Positions 14,654-23,448 of a stretch of 64,000 nt of DNA are shown here, piece by piece. The notes under the pieces were generated by a model that did no database searches, was not told the DNA's origin, and saw nothing but the letters and a program-made list of their open reading frames with translations. The position numbers were made by a program, and so were the translations under genes. How positions within the stretch are numbered: the stretch's first letter is position 1; every line of letters begins with the position of its first letter. This DNA comes from Clostridium sp. AN503 (GTDB lineage: Bacteria > Bacillota > Clostridia > Lachnospirales > Lachnospiraceae): contig NZ_JBFDTP010000002.1 of NCBI RefSeq assembly GCF_040719375.1, positions 992,001 through 1,056,000 on the forward strand, written 5' to 3'.

Positions 14654-16119
14654 AATACGATAAATACCAATATGACAGAATATTTGAAATTTTAAAGAAT
14701 AAGATCGAATCCGGACGGATGCCGAAAGGCACGGCCCTTCCTTCCTATGCTGATCTTTGCAAAGAGTATAAAGTATCTAACAAAACCATACGGCGTGTGG
14801 TAGCAATGCTGTCTGAAGCCGGTTTCATTGAGACAAAGGAGCGGAAGCTTTCCGTGGTTGCATATGATCTGGCGGGTACGGAAAAGGCTTTATCAGATAA
14901 CTTGAAAGAACCCAATATCCCTGTTATGACAGATATCTTAAAAACAGCGGAAATTCTTTATTATCCGTTTATATGCCATGGAATATCGCTGTGCGACAAG
15001 TATGACTGGGATATCCCTGAAAGAATTGCCCGGCAGCTGAACCCCAGGATACCAGAGCTTTTTTGGAAAAACTCAAAGCTGGTCTGGCGTTTTTTTATTG
15101 CCAGATGTGAAAATGAGTTAAGCCTTCATATTGTTGATGGTCTTGGTTTCCTGGGAGTAGAATACAGGGAAAACAACTTTGACTCACGCGTCGTATATCA
15201 GCAGACGCTTATCGATTTTATCCAAAAGAGCAGAGTAGAGGCGCCTGCAAGCGAAGTCATCAAAGATTTCCTTACATATATCCATTTTATTACGATTTCA
15301 AGGGAAGATTTTCAATGCTTTGTGCCTGCTGATTCGCCATTTTGTATCGGCGTTCAGGGACTTGACCAGTGGATGAAAACAGCGGAAGAACGCTATTCCA
15401 GTGTATACCTGGATATTTTGGGGCTTATCGCGATCGGGTATTATCAGCCGGGTGACAGACTGCCTTCTCATGCCCAGATGCAGAAGCAGTATGGCGTCAG
15501 TGTAAATACGACGACGCAGGCTATTCAGTGCCTGCAGGAATGGGGCGTTGTAAAGGCAACCCGTGGGAAAGGGATTTTTGTTTCTGCAAATATAGATACA
15601 TTGAACAATATTCAAGTGGATCCGAAATTAATTGCCAGCCATCTCAGGAGATATTTCGAGTGCCTGGAACTGCTTTCCTTAACGGTAGAGGGAGTGGCTT
15701 ACCATGTTGCGGCTCATGTAACCGATGAGCAAATACAAAAATTAATCCGGCAATTAGACGAAGCGAAAAAATACGGCAGCCTATATCAACCAGCTCCTGT
15801 TGTTCTGCTGGAATTTTTGACAGAGCATATTAGACTGGACGCCCTGCGGTCGATCTATACGATTGTACTCAAAAATTACCGGATTGGCCGTAAAATACCC
15901 AAATTAATAAACAGGGCCAAACCATACAGAAAACTGGAAATACATGGCAGGTGTGCAGCAGTTGCGAAGGTATTGTCCGACGGGGATCAGAGTGCATTTG
16001 CAAAGCAGGCTGCGGAAATGTTCAAGTATACCCATCAGCTTATCATTGAAGAGTGTAAAGAGTTGGGATACTGGAATACGGTCAAGGATATATACGACGG
16101 CTCCCAACTGTGGAAATAG
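14650..16119 (+). CDS. GntR-type regulator with two DNA-binding domains
   Basis: A 489-residue protein with two winged helices of the GntR type. The first (about 1-75) reads PSYADLCKEYKVSNKTIRRVV. The second (about 245-315) reads PSHAQMQKQYGVSVNTTTQAIQCLQEWGVVKATRGKGIFVS in parts. About 170 residues of uncharacterised helical sequence follow each one. GntR proteins normally have a single N-terminal helix-turn-helix and a ligand domain; two in one chain suggests binding of two sites at once or an internal duplication. It starts with ATG overlapping the previous stop by 4 bp. It is the only recognisable DNA-binding output of the island. Confidence 0.8.
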   Translation: MKYDKYQYDRIFEILKNKIESGRMPKGTALPSYADLCKEYKVSNKTIRRVVAMLSEAGFIETKERKLSVVAYDLAGTEKALSDNLKEPNIPVMTDILKTAEILYYPFICHGISLCDKYDWDIPERIARQLNPRIPELFWKNSKLVWRFFIARCENELSLHIVDGLGFLGVEYRENNFDSRVVYQQTLIDFIQKSRVEAPASEVIKDFLTYIHFITISREDFQCFVPADSPFCIGVQGLDQWMKTAEERYSSVYLDILGLIAIGYYQPGDRLPSHAQMQKQYGVSVNTTTQAIQCLQEWGVVKATRGKGIFVSANIDTLNNIQVDPKLIASHLRRYFECLELLSLTVEGVAYHVAAHVTDEQIQKLIRQLDEAKKYGSLYQPAPVVLLEFLTEHIRLDALRSIYTIVLKNYRIGRKIPKLINRAKPYRKLEIHGRCAAVAKVLSDGDQSAFAKQAAEMFKYTHQLIIEECKELGYWNTVKDIYDGSQLWK

Positions 16120-16142
16120 TGTCGATATTATGAGGAAACAAA

Positions 16143-18293
16143 GTGAAAAGAGCGATGAATGGAAAAATGAAAAAAACCGGAGCGGAAATCCTGCCTCGGA
16201 TCAGATGTATAACGGTTCTTCTGACGGTGGCGCTCATCTCCGAAATTTTTTTGTTTACCGTTACATACCGTCATTTAAACCAGTCTATCCAAAATGAGCG
16301 TATCGATTCGATCGAGCAAATGAGTACTCTTATTTCGGAAAAGCTGTTTCTATTAAGGCAAAATTATGAGGATAAGGTACGGCAGGCGGCTCTCGTCATT
16401 ATGGACAACCATGTCCGGTCGCTGGACCAGGAACATCCTCTGCTCCAGGGGGTTGAACAGCTTTACCTGCTGGCTGAGGATGGCTCCTGTATCTCTTTAA
16501 CAGGCGATAAGATCCTGCTGTCTGAATCGGAGGAGATCAGGAAGCTGAAAACCTCGGATGAGGTTCGGACGGATTTTTGTACGGTACAGACAAAAGGAGA
16601 TTTTTGGGTTTTTATGTCTCCTCTTTCTGGCGTAACCATAGAGAATAAAGAGTTCTTCGGAGTTATTATGCTGGTGGACTCAAATACCTATGCAGAGATC
16701 GCCGCCACAGCTTTATATGAGAATCAGGGCGCTTCCTATGTGGTGAACCGGTTGGGCGTGATCGAACTGCGGCCAACCAAGTCCACCGCAAATGAGTATT
16801 TCGGTGGGTATAACCTGCTCCATATCCTGCGTGAAAAAAATGTGGATGAGCAGCAGATCTTTGTGCTGCAGCAGGGACTGAAAGAACAGCAGGAAGTCAA
16901 TTTTATCGCTAAAATAGGTGGGGAAACATGGCGGATACAGAGTTTTCCGGATAGCTGGGGAAACAGCATTGTTATTACAGTGCCCATATCGATCACGGCC
17001 CGGTCAACCTTTGACGGAATGCGGAATGTAGTCATTATGATTGGACTTATCCTCCTGACTGTGGTGATCATGGCACTGGTCTGGGTCTCCTACTATGTGA
17101 AAAAGGGTCAGCAAATCAAATTGGAGCAGGCGAAAGCAGCATTGAAGAGCGATTTTATGAACAAGGTCTCTCATGATATCCGTACACCGTTGACTGCCGT
17201 GATTGGGCTGAATGATCTTCTGATGCATAATGCAGACAAACCGGAAGTTGTAGCGGAATGTGCACAAAAAGCGAAAAAGTCTGGTGAATATCTTGTCTCT
17301 ATTATCAATGACGTTCTGGATTTAAGCCGGATTGAATGTGGAAAGCTGCGGCTTTCACAAAAAGCTTTTGATATGAAGGAACTGCTGGAGACTGTTGTTC
17401 AGTTGGAGACATATCCTGCTGGAGAGAAAGCGCTGAATTTTTGCCTGGATTGCCCGGAAAATTTCCACAGAGGATTTTTAGGAGATGCCGTTCGCATCAA
17501 GCAGTGTCTCATCAATCTGGTTTCCAACGCCATCAAATTTACGCCTGAACAGGGAACTGTGACTCTGACCTACCGGGAACAGACGGATAGCAGCAGATAT
17601 ACCAGAGCTTATTTTGTGGTGGAGGACACTGGGATCGGTATGAGCGAAGCGTTTATGCAGCAAATGTTCCATCCCTTTGAGCAGGAACAGTCTTCCCTTA
17701 CTTCTTCTCATGTAGGCAGCGGCCTGGGGCTGGCGATTGTGCACAATCTGGTGACCCTGATGAACGGAACCATCCATGTGGAGAGCAAATTGAAGCAAGG
17801 GAGCAGATTTGTCATAGAACTTCCCTTGGAGCGCACCGGATTGAATGAACAGAACCTTGAAAACATGAACACCGATGAATTGCCTGCATATTTGCTTGGC
17901 AGGAGAATCCTGTTGGCAGAGGATAACGAAATCAACCGTGAGATTGTCACAGAGCTTTTAACCGGACTAGGCTTTGTCGTCGATGGTGCTGGAAATGGCG
18001 CTGAGGCTGTAGAGCGCTTCCAGGATTCTTCTGAGGGATATTATTCCATGATTTTGATGGACATCCAGATGCCGGTGATGAGTGGCCTGGATGCCGTATC
18101 AGCCATACGCGGATCGGATCATATGGACGCCGGGATCATCCCCATCATTGCCTTATCTGCAAACGCTTTTGAAGAGGATGTAGAGAAATCCCTTGCCCAC
18201 GGCATGCAGGCGCATATCAGCAAGCCGGTAGATATGAGTATGCTCAAGAAATTGTTTGTCAAATATATACACGAAAGAGGGGGCGCAGAATGA
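16143..18293 (+). CDS. Membrane hybrid histidine kinase (HisKA-HATPase-REC)
   Basis: A 716-residue sensor kinase starting with GTG. A first membrane helix (about 18-42) and a second (about 297-318) frame an extracytoplasmic sensor of about 250 residues without a recognised fold. The HisKA domain has His344 in KVSHDIRTPL. The ATPase domain has NLVSNAIKFTP, DTGIGM and GSGLGLAIV. The C-terminal receiver has LLAEDNEINR and phospho-acceptor Asp640 in LMDIQMP. There is no Hpt or output domain, so phosphate must leave through a separate Hpt protein. It lies 23 bp after the GntR gene and overlaps the lipoprotein gene by 4 bp, suggesting that the lipoprotein works with it. Confidence 0.92.
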   Translation: MKRAMNGKMKKTGAEILPRIRCITVLLTVALISEIFLFTVTYRHLNQSIQNERIDSIEQMSTLISEKLFLLRQNYEDKVRQAALVIMDNHVRSLDQEHPLLQGVEQLYLLAEDGSCISLTGDKILLSESEEIRKLKTSDEVRTDFCTVQTKGDFWVFMSPLSGVTIENKEFFGVIMLVDSNTYAEIAATALYENQGASYVVNRLGVIELRPTKSTANEYFGGYNLLHILREKNVDEQQIFVLQQGLKEQQEVNFIAKIGGETWRIQSFPDSWGNSIVITVPISITARSTFDGMRNVVIMIGLILLTVVIMALVWVSYYVKKGQQIKLEQAKAALKSDFMNKVSHDIRTPLTAVIGLNDLLMHNADKPEVVAECAQKAKKSGEYLVSIINDVLDLSRIECGKLRLSQKAFDMKELLETVVQLETYPAGEKALNFCLDCPENFHRGFLGDAVRIKQCLINLVSNAIKFTPEQGTVTLTYREQTDSSRYTRAYFVVEDTGIGMSEAFMQQMFHPFEQEQSSLTSSHVGSGLGLAIVHNLVTLMNGTIHVESKLKQGSRFVIELPLERTGLNEQNLENMNTDELPAYLLGRRILLAEDNEINREIVTELLTGLGFVVDGAGNGAEAVERFQDSSEGYYSMILMDIQMPVMSGLDAVSAIRGSDHMDAGIIPIIALSANAFEEDVEKSLAHGMQAHISKPVDMSMLKKLFVKYIHERGGAE

Positions 18294-20155
18294 AAAAACG
18301 GAAGTTTTTTTGCATCGTTCCAGTCCTGAGCCTATTGACGGGCATGGGTGGATGCACCGACACGCCGCGTGAAACGGAGGTTAGAGCACGGTTCTGCCAG
18401 GAGAATGAGATTTTGACCTGTGAACCTGTGGATTTTGATAAAACGGTGATCACCATCGGCATATACGCCCCCTGTAATTCGGATCCGGTGGAGCTTGCCA
18501 TTGAGGCACAATTCCCTAATATCGATATTGTTACCCTGGATCAGGTCAGCGTCCCCGACATCCAGTCGTACGTAAAGCAGCCTGGCGTACAGCATGATTT
18601 GGAAGATATTATATTTATGGGCTATGTAAAAGATATGGCGGTAAGTGACAGCATATTTTATGACTTATCTGCGGAAGATTTCACTTCTCTTTACAATCAG
18701 GCTGTATTAAACAGCATGAGTTCCGGTGGCAGTCTTTACCAGCTTCCGATCAATAGTTCCGTACAGGGGATCTTTTACAACAAAAGTCTGTTTGAGGCGC
18801 ATGGCTGGGAAATCCCGGAGACGGTCGAGGCATTTTATACTTTGTGCGACGAAATTACTGCACAGGGTATCCGCCCTTTTGTCCCCTGTTACAAGTATTC
18901 TCCGGACGGAGTTGGTCTGGGGTTTAGCAACCGTGCCGTTTTTTCCACTATGGATAAACGGAAGCAGTATGAGCTTTTCTGTAGAGGACAGGCCTCCTGC
19001 AAAGGGCTGCTGGAGCCGTATTTCGAGGTACACAAAACCCTTTATGACCGAGGCATCGTGGTGGAAGGCGACTTCTCCTCCAGCCTGACAAGAAACCGCC
19101 GCGCCCTATACGCAGGTGAGATCGCTATGCTGCCGGAACAACTGACCATGTTTTCTCTGTATGAGGATGAGCAGCCGGAATGTGAGCTTGGATTTTTCGG
19201 TTACCCCTCTCATACGCCTGGGGATCGGTGGATGCAGATGTCACCGGGGCGCAGCATGGCACTGTCTAAGGAATCTATGGAAGACAGCAATAAAAAGCAG
19301 GTTCTATTGGACATCCTGGCGTTTCTCAGTACAGATGAGGGGCAGGAGGCTTTGTTAGAAGTTTTTTCGGGGCTGAGCAGTGTGAAATCCGCTCAGGCAG
19401 ATTTGAGAGAAGAATTTTGGGACGTACAAAGATGTGTGGAAAACGGACAGGTTTTTTTTGCGAACAGGATTGGAAATGATCTTCACAACCAAACTCTGAA
19501 GGCCTATTTGGAAGGCAGGATGACCTTGGAGCAGGCTCTTGCCCAAACAGACGCTATGGTTAAAAACATCTCGGCCAACCAAGTACCCGATGAATCAATC
19601 GGAACCGCAACCGAGGAGTTTACAATCCTGGAAACCAGCAGTTTTATTGCTGATGCCATGCGTTCTGCCACCGGAGCTGAGATTGCCCTCATTCCCCACA
19701 GTTCTTACTATGCGGGAAATTATGCGAAGTTTTATGAGGGAGAGGTTACAATGCTATACCGCTTTTATCTGAGAGGGCTGGGCAACGGGGACTATCTGAC
19801 CACTTATGAAATTACCGGCGCCAATCTGAAAAATCTGATGGAGCACCCAGTCATCAACGGGGAAGAAGTTAATGCCATGTATGCCTTTTCCGGCTTGAAC
19901 ATGGAGTACGCCCCATGGCGGGCATGGGATGAAAATGTAATAAAGCTGACCCTGGCTAACGGAGAAGAGATCGAGGACGATAAGAGCTACATCGTGGCTG
20001 CATGGCCCACCTCTATTGACGGACGTTATCTCACCTCCACCCTGGACGTCCACAGCGAGCTGGGCAGTAATATTGATCTGGTCACTTCCGCTGTCAAACA
20101 GGCAGGGACCATCTCTCCGGCAAAAGATCACCGGCTGATACTGCGCTGGGATTAA
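18290..20155 (+). CDS. Lipoprotein: solute-binding domain fused to a 5'-nucleotidase C-terminal domain
   Basis: A 621-residue exported protein with a lipoprotein-like signal (LTGMGGC, Cys22). Residues about 45-425 resemble a family 1 extracellular solute-binding protein (for example YQLPINSSVQGIFYNKSLFEAHGWEIPET). From about 440 to 610 the sequence switches to the 5'-nucleotidase C-terminal fold: SSFIADAMRSATGAEIALI, YEITGANLKNLMEH, AFSGLNMEY and ANGEEI...YIVAAWP. The metallophosphatase domain that does the catalysis in UshA-type enzymes is absent, so this half probably binds rather than cleaves. No permease or ATPase is adjacent, so it is more likely a ligand receptor for the kinases on either side than a transporter part. 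Confidence 0.82.
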   Translation: MKKRKFFCIVPVLSLLTGMGGCTDTPRETEVRARFCQENEILTCEPVDFDKTVITIGIYAPCNSDPVELAIEAQFPNIDIVTLDQVSVPDIQSYVKQPGVQHDLEDIIFMGYVKDMAVSDSIFYDLSAEDFTSLYNQAVLNSMSSGGSLYQLPINSSVQGIFYNKSLFEAHGWEIPETVEAFYTLCDEITAQGIRPFVPCYKYSPDGVGLGFSNRAVFSTMDKRKQYELFCRGQASCKGLLEPYFEVHKTLYDRGIVVEGDFSSSLTRNRRALYAGEIAMLPEQLTMFSLYEDEQPECELGFFGYPSHTPGDRWMQMSPGRSMALSKESMEDSNKKQVLLDILAFLSTDEGQEALLEVFSGLSSVKSAQADLREEFWDVQRCVENGQVFFANRIGNDLHNQTLKAYLEGRMTLEQALAQTDAMVKNISANQVPDESIGTATEEFTILETSSFIADAMRSATGAEIALIPHSSYYAGNYAKFYEGEVTMLYRFYLRGLGNGDYLTTYEITGANLKNLMEHPVINGEEVNAMYAFSGLNMEYAPWRAWDENVIKLTLANGEEIEDDKSYIVAAWPTSIDGRYLTSTLDVHSELGSNIDLVTSAVKQAGTISPAKDHRLILRWD

Positions 20156-20177
20156 AACCACAAAAACAGGAGCTTAT

Positions 20178-22970
20178 ATGAAACAATCTATGAGAAGATT
20201 AAAAAAATACAGAACAGGAGTTCTTACTGTGGCAATCCTGCTTGTGATTCTGCTTTTAGTGGATAGTCCTGCCTATGCCGCAAAAGAACACCCTGTCCGG
20301 CTGCGAATCCCATTTCCAGAAACAGAAGGCTTTACGATGACCGATGAAAATGGAAACCGGTCTGGACTGGTCGTGGATTATTTGTATGAGATCGCAAAAT
20401 ATACCGGCTGGTCATATGAATTCATTGATACGGATGCGAATGTCATGGTGCAGGATTTTATTGCAGGTCAATATGATCTTATGGGCGGCACTTACTATTC
20501 AGAGGCATTTGAGCAATACTTTGCCTACCCGGATTATAGCTGTGGCAATACCAAAGCTGTTCTGCTGGCCCGCCAGGACAATGACGCCATTAAAGGTTAT
20601 GATCTAAGGGATTTTAATGGGAAGACCATAGGTGTTGTGAAGCAGGCAGCTGATAATGTGCGCCGGCTGGAGGAATTTTTATCTTTCAATGGCTTAGTCT
20701 GCACAATCAGGCCATACACAGCTGAAGATGTTGCCTCCAATCAAATTAATCTGGATCTGGAGGCTGGGATAATCGATCTTAAGCTCGGAAATGCAACAGA
20801 TGATATAGGTGAATTCCGTGCGGTAGCGTATTTTGATGCGCAGCCTCATTATCTGGTTGTGCAGCCGGACAATAAGGAACTGCTTGACCAGTTAAATTGG
20901 GCAATGGAGCTTATCCTGTTGTCTGATCCTCATTTTTCAGAGGAAGTTTATAAACGGTATTTCGATGATACAGGTGTGCAGAACCTGCTGCTGACCGAGG
21001 AAGAAAAAGACTATATTCAACAGGAGGGTACCGTAACGGTGGCGGTTCCCGCCTATTTTCATCCGCTTTATTGTATTGGTTATGAGGATGGGGATCATGC
21101 CGGACTGATACCAGAGCTGCTGGAAAAAATAACTGCGCGATATGGGATCCAATTTTCTTATATATTGTCGGACTCTTACGCCCATACCCAGCAACTGGTC
21201 ATCGAAGGCAAAGCTGACATGGCGGGTATTTTCTTTGATGATGCGGCGGATGCCATGCGGAGTGAGCTGATACAGACCAAGCCCTATGCCGCGTTAAATG
21301 ACTTGATTGTACGCAACCGGACCGTGACCTATCCGGCTGACGGATTAACCTGCGGTCTTTTAGAAGGACGTTGCCTTCCCACTTATATAAAAGCAAGCGA
21401 AGTGATATATTTTACTACCATTGATGAAGTTTTGTCCGCAGTAAATACTGGTAAAGTGGATTTTGCATGTGGGCTTTCTGCACGGGTGGAAAAAATGATG
21501 CAGGAAAACATTTATACCAACGTCGTTCCGGTTACCTTGTCGGCAAACCGGATGAACATCAGTTTTGCTATGCCTGTGCCAGCAAAACCGGAGCTGCTGT
21601 CCATCATTAATAAGGGTATTAACAGCTTATCCGAGGATGACCGGATTTCCCTTTTAGATCACAATCTGGTCTCTATTGGAAATGCCAAAGTATCAGTAAA
21701 AAATTTTGTTGAGACCAATCCTATTTTATCGATCACTGCAATATCAGTTTTTTTGCTGCTCGTCATAGTTGTTGTTATTGCAATCGCTAACCTGCGCATA
21801 AAAAATGCCAATATGCAAAAAGACATTGTTAGAGCAGAAGCGGAGAATAAAGCAAAAAGTGAATTCCTTTCCCGAATGAGCCATGAAATCCGTACACCGA
21901 TGAATGCCATTGTAGGTACGACTGCACTGATCGCAATGAAGGATGATGTCCCCGAAAGCATAAAAGAAAATTTGGCGAAGCTAAAAGCGACATCACAGTA
22001 TTTATTGGCACTCATCAATGATATTTTAGATATGAGCCGGATTGACAATGGCATGCTTTCTATTGCAGAAGAGGATTTCTCCTTACAGCAGATGCTTAAT
22101 GAATTTTGTAGTATGATGCAAACACAGGCAAAGGGGCGGGAGATAGCCCTCTGCTGTGAAACAAATTTCGAGCATTCCGATTTGAAAGGGGATGCAATCC
22201 GGCTAAAACAGGTTTTGATGAATCTGGTTTCTAATGCGATTAAGTTTACGCAGCCGGGAGGAACCGTACATCTGACTGTGGAGGAAACCTCCTCCTCTGA
22301 CCTGCAGGCTGTCTATTTGTTCAAGGTTTCAGACAACGGCATTGGGATCAAAGCAGAGGATCTAGAGCGTATTTTTGAATCCTTTGTCCAAACTGGCGCC
22401 AATCTAATGCGCAGTCAGGGTACCGGGCTGGGTTTGCCGATCAGTCGGAATATTGTGCAACTTATGGGCGGCACTTTGGAAGTGAAAAGCAGGATAAATG
22501 AGGGCAGCGAGTTTTTCTTTTCCATTCCCCTGGCCTTTGGATCGCCCATAGATCTAAAACAGGAATTAGAGACTTCTTTCTGTTTTGAAAATGTACGGAT
22601 TCTATTAGCAGAGGATCATCCGATCAATGCAGAAATTGCTATGGATATTTTGACTTTAAAAGGAGCGCAGGCAGAACTCGCAGAGGATGGCGCAAAAGCA
22701 GTCAGGCTCTTTGAGCAAAGTGCTCCTGGATATTTTGACCTTATTCTAATGGATATGAGAATGCCTAACATGGGAGGCTTGGAGGCAACAAGGGCAATTC
22801 GGGCTTCAGACCATCCTGACGCAGCAAAAATCCCGATTATCGCCCTGACGGCCAATTCATTCCAGGAGGATAAAGACATGGCAAAAGAAGCAGGAATGAA
22901 TGATTTTCTATCGAAACCTTTGGAAATAGATTTGCTTTATACGGTACTTCAGAAATGGATGGGGAGGTAA
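20178..22970 (+). CDS. Hybrid histidine kinase with two periplasmic-binding (SBP_bac_3) sensor domains
   Basis: A 930-residue kinase with the layout of BvgS/EvgS. A signal segment (1-35) is followed by two tandem type-3 solute-binding domains (about 40-260 and 278-505; the first contains EGFTMTDENGN and GLVVDYLYEIAKYTGW). A membrane helix lies at about 513-535. HisKA has His569 in RMSHEIRTPMNA, and the ATPase has NLVSNAIKF, DNGIGI and GTGLGLPIS. A C-terminal receiver carries LLAEDHPINA and Asp859 in LMDMRMP. Family knowledge points to small-molecule sensing outside the cell. It is clearly paralogous to the kinase at 31735. It lies 22 bp after the lipoprotein gene and ends the first operon. 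Confidence 0.93.
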   Translation: MKQSMRRLKKYRTGVLTVAILLVILLLVDSPAYAAKEHPVRLRIPFPETEGFTMTDENGNRSGLVVDYLYEIAKYTGWSYEFIDTDANVMVQDFIAGQYDLMGGTYYSEAFEQYFAYPDYSCGNTKAVLLARQDNDAIKGYDLRDFNGKTIGVVKQAADNVRRLEEFLSFNGLVCTIRPYTAEDVASNQINLDLEAGIIDLKLGNATDDIGEFRAVAYFDAQPHYLVVQPDNKELLDQLNWAMELILLSDPHFSEEVYKRYFDDTGVQNLLLTEEEKDYIQQEGTVTVAVPAYFHPLYCIGYEDGDHAGLIPELLEKITARYGIQFSYILSDSYAHTQQLVIEGKADMAGIFFDDAADAMRSELIQTKPYAALNDLIVRNRTVTYPADGLTCGLLEGRCLPTYIKASEVIYFTTIDEVLSAVNTGKVDFACGLSARVEKMMQENIYTNVVPVTLSANRMNISFAMPVPAKPELLSIINKGINSLSEDDRISLLDHNLVSIGNAKVSVKNFVETNPILSITAISVFLLLVIVVVIAIANLRIKNANMQKDIVRAEAENKAKSEFLSRMSHEIRTPMNAIVGTTALIAMKDDVPESIKENLAKLKATSQYLLALINDILDMSRIDNGMLSIAEEDFSLQQMLNEFCSMMQTQAKGREIALCCETNFEHSDLKGDAIRLKQVLMNLVSNAIKFTQPGGTVHLTVEETSSSDLQAVYLFKVSDNGIGIKAEDLERIFESFVQTGANLMRSQGTGLGLPISRNIVQLMGGTLEVKSRINEGSEFFFSIPLAFGSPIDLKQELETSFCFENVRILLAEDHPINAEIAMDILTLKGAQAELAEDGAKAVRLFEQSAPGYFDLILMDMRMPNMGGLEATRAIRASDHPDAAKIPIIALTANSFQEDKDMAKEAGMNDFLSKPLEIDLLYTVLQKWMGR

Positions 22971-23016
22971 GGCTGGGAATCCAGGTAAGGGCAGTAGCCC
23001 CAACTCAACTTCGCGC

Positions 23017-23160
23017 TCAATTCTGAAGCTCCCTGATCAGTTCCCGAAGCCGTGATCTGATCCTGGTCCGGTGTATGCCGGTATAACCCGGCTTCTCCAC
23101 AAACCAAAGCAGATACTCGCGGTATAATGCGACAATCCCGGACCTGCTCCGCCAGTGCAC
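23017..23160 (-). CDS. Possible small ORF or gene relic
   Basis: A minus-strand frame of 47 codons from GTG 23160. It ends in a coherent-looking stretch, ALYREYLLWFVEKPGYTG, followed by an Arg-rich helix and stop. Basic and hydrophobic spacing looks protein-like, but there is no good ribosome-binding site and I recognise no family. It may be the tail of a decayed gene. Confidence 0.2.
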   Translation of the reverse strand: MHWRSRSGIVALYREYLLWFVEKPGYTGIHRTRIRSRLRELIRELQN

Positions 23161-23199
23161 ACTTCTTTTTCGAGTATATCATACATTCACTCATTCTAT

Positions 23200-23230
23200 A
23201 ATTTAGTGTCATTTAAAATGACACTAAATT
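23200..23230. promoter_or_regulatory. 31-bp perfect palindrome (operator site A)
   Basis: AATTTAGTGTCATTT at 23200-23214, one central A, and its exact reverse complement at 23216-23230. Its 17-bp core (TGTCATTT..AATGACA, 23207-23223) recurs at 23312-23328. Confidence 0.75.
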
Positions 23231-23256
23231 GGCATTGTCAATTTGAAAACTAAAGC

Positions 23257-23285
23257 TTGAATTCTGGTTTAAAATCAAATAAAAT
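23257..23285 (+). promoter_or_regulatory. Promoter of the second kinase operon
   Basis: TTGAAT at 23257-23262, a 17-bp spacer and TAAAAT at 23280-23285. It lies between the two matching palindromes. Confidence 0.55.
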
Positions 23286-23310
23286 AGAGTAATTAGGAAA
23301 AATATAATTA

Positions 23311-23329
23311 TTGTCATTTTGAATGACAA
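23311..23329. promoter_or_regulatory. Second copy of the operator (site B)
   Basis: TTGTCATT, three bases, AATGACAA. The 17-bp core matches site A except at two central bases, and its centre lies 105 bp from that of site A, downstream of the predicted transcription start. Confidence 0.7.
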
Positions 23330-23448
23330 ATAAATGCCATTTAGTCAACGGCTTTCCCACGGAGATAGTATCTCCATCGGAGTCTGGGCAGAGGATTTGA
23401 GCGTCCTGGTTGAGCATTTGGAAATCACGGAAAGAGAGGGAGTAACAA

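Noticed and set aside
18290..20155. Calling this gene a 5'-nucleotidase
   Set aside because: Only the C-terminal binding domain is present; the metallophosphatase active-site motifs are missing.
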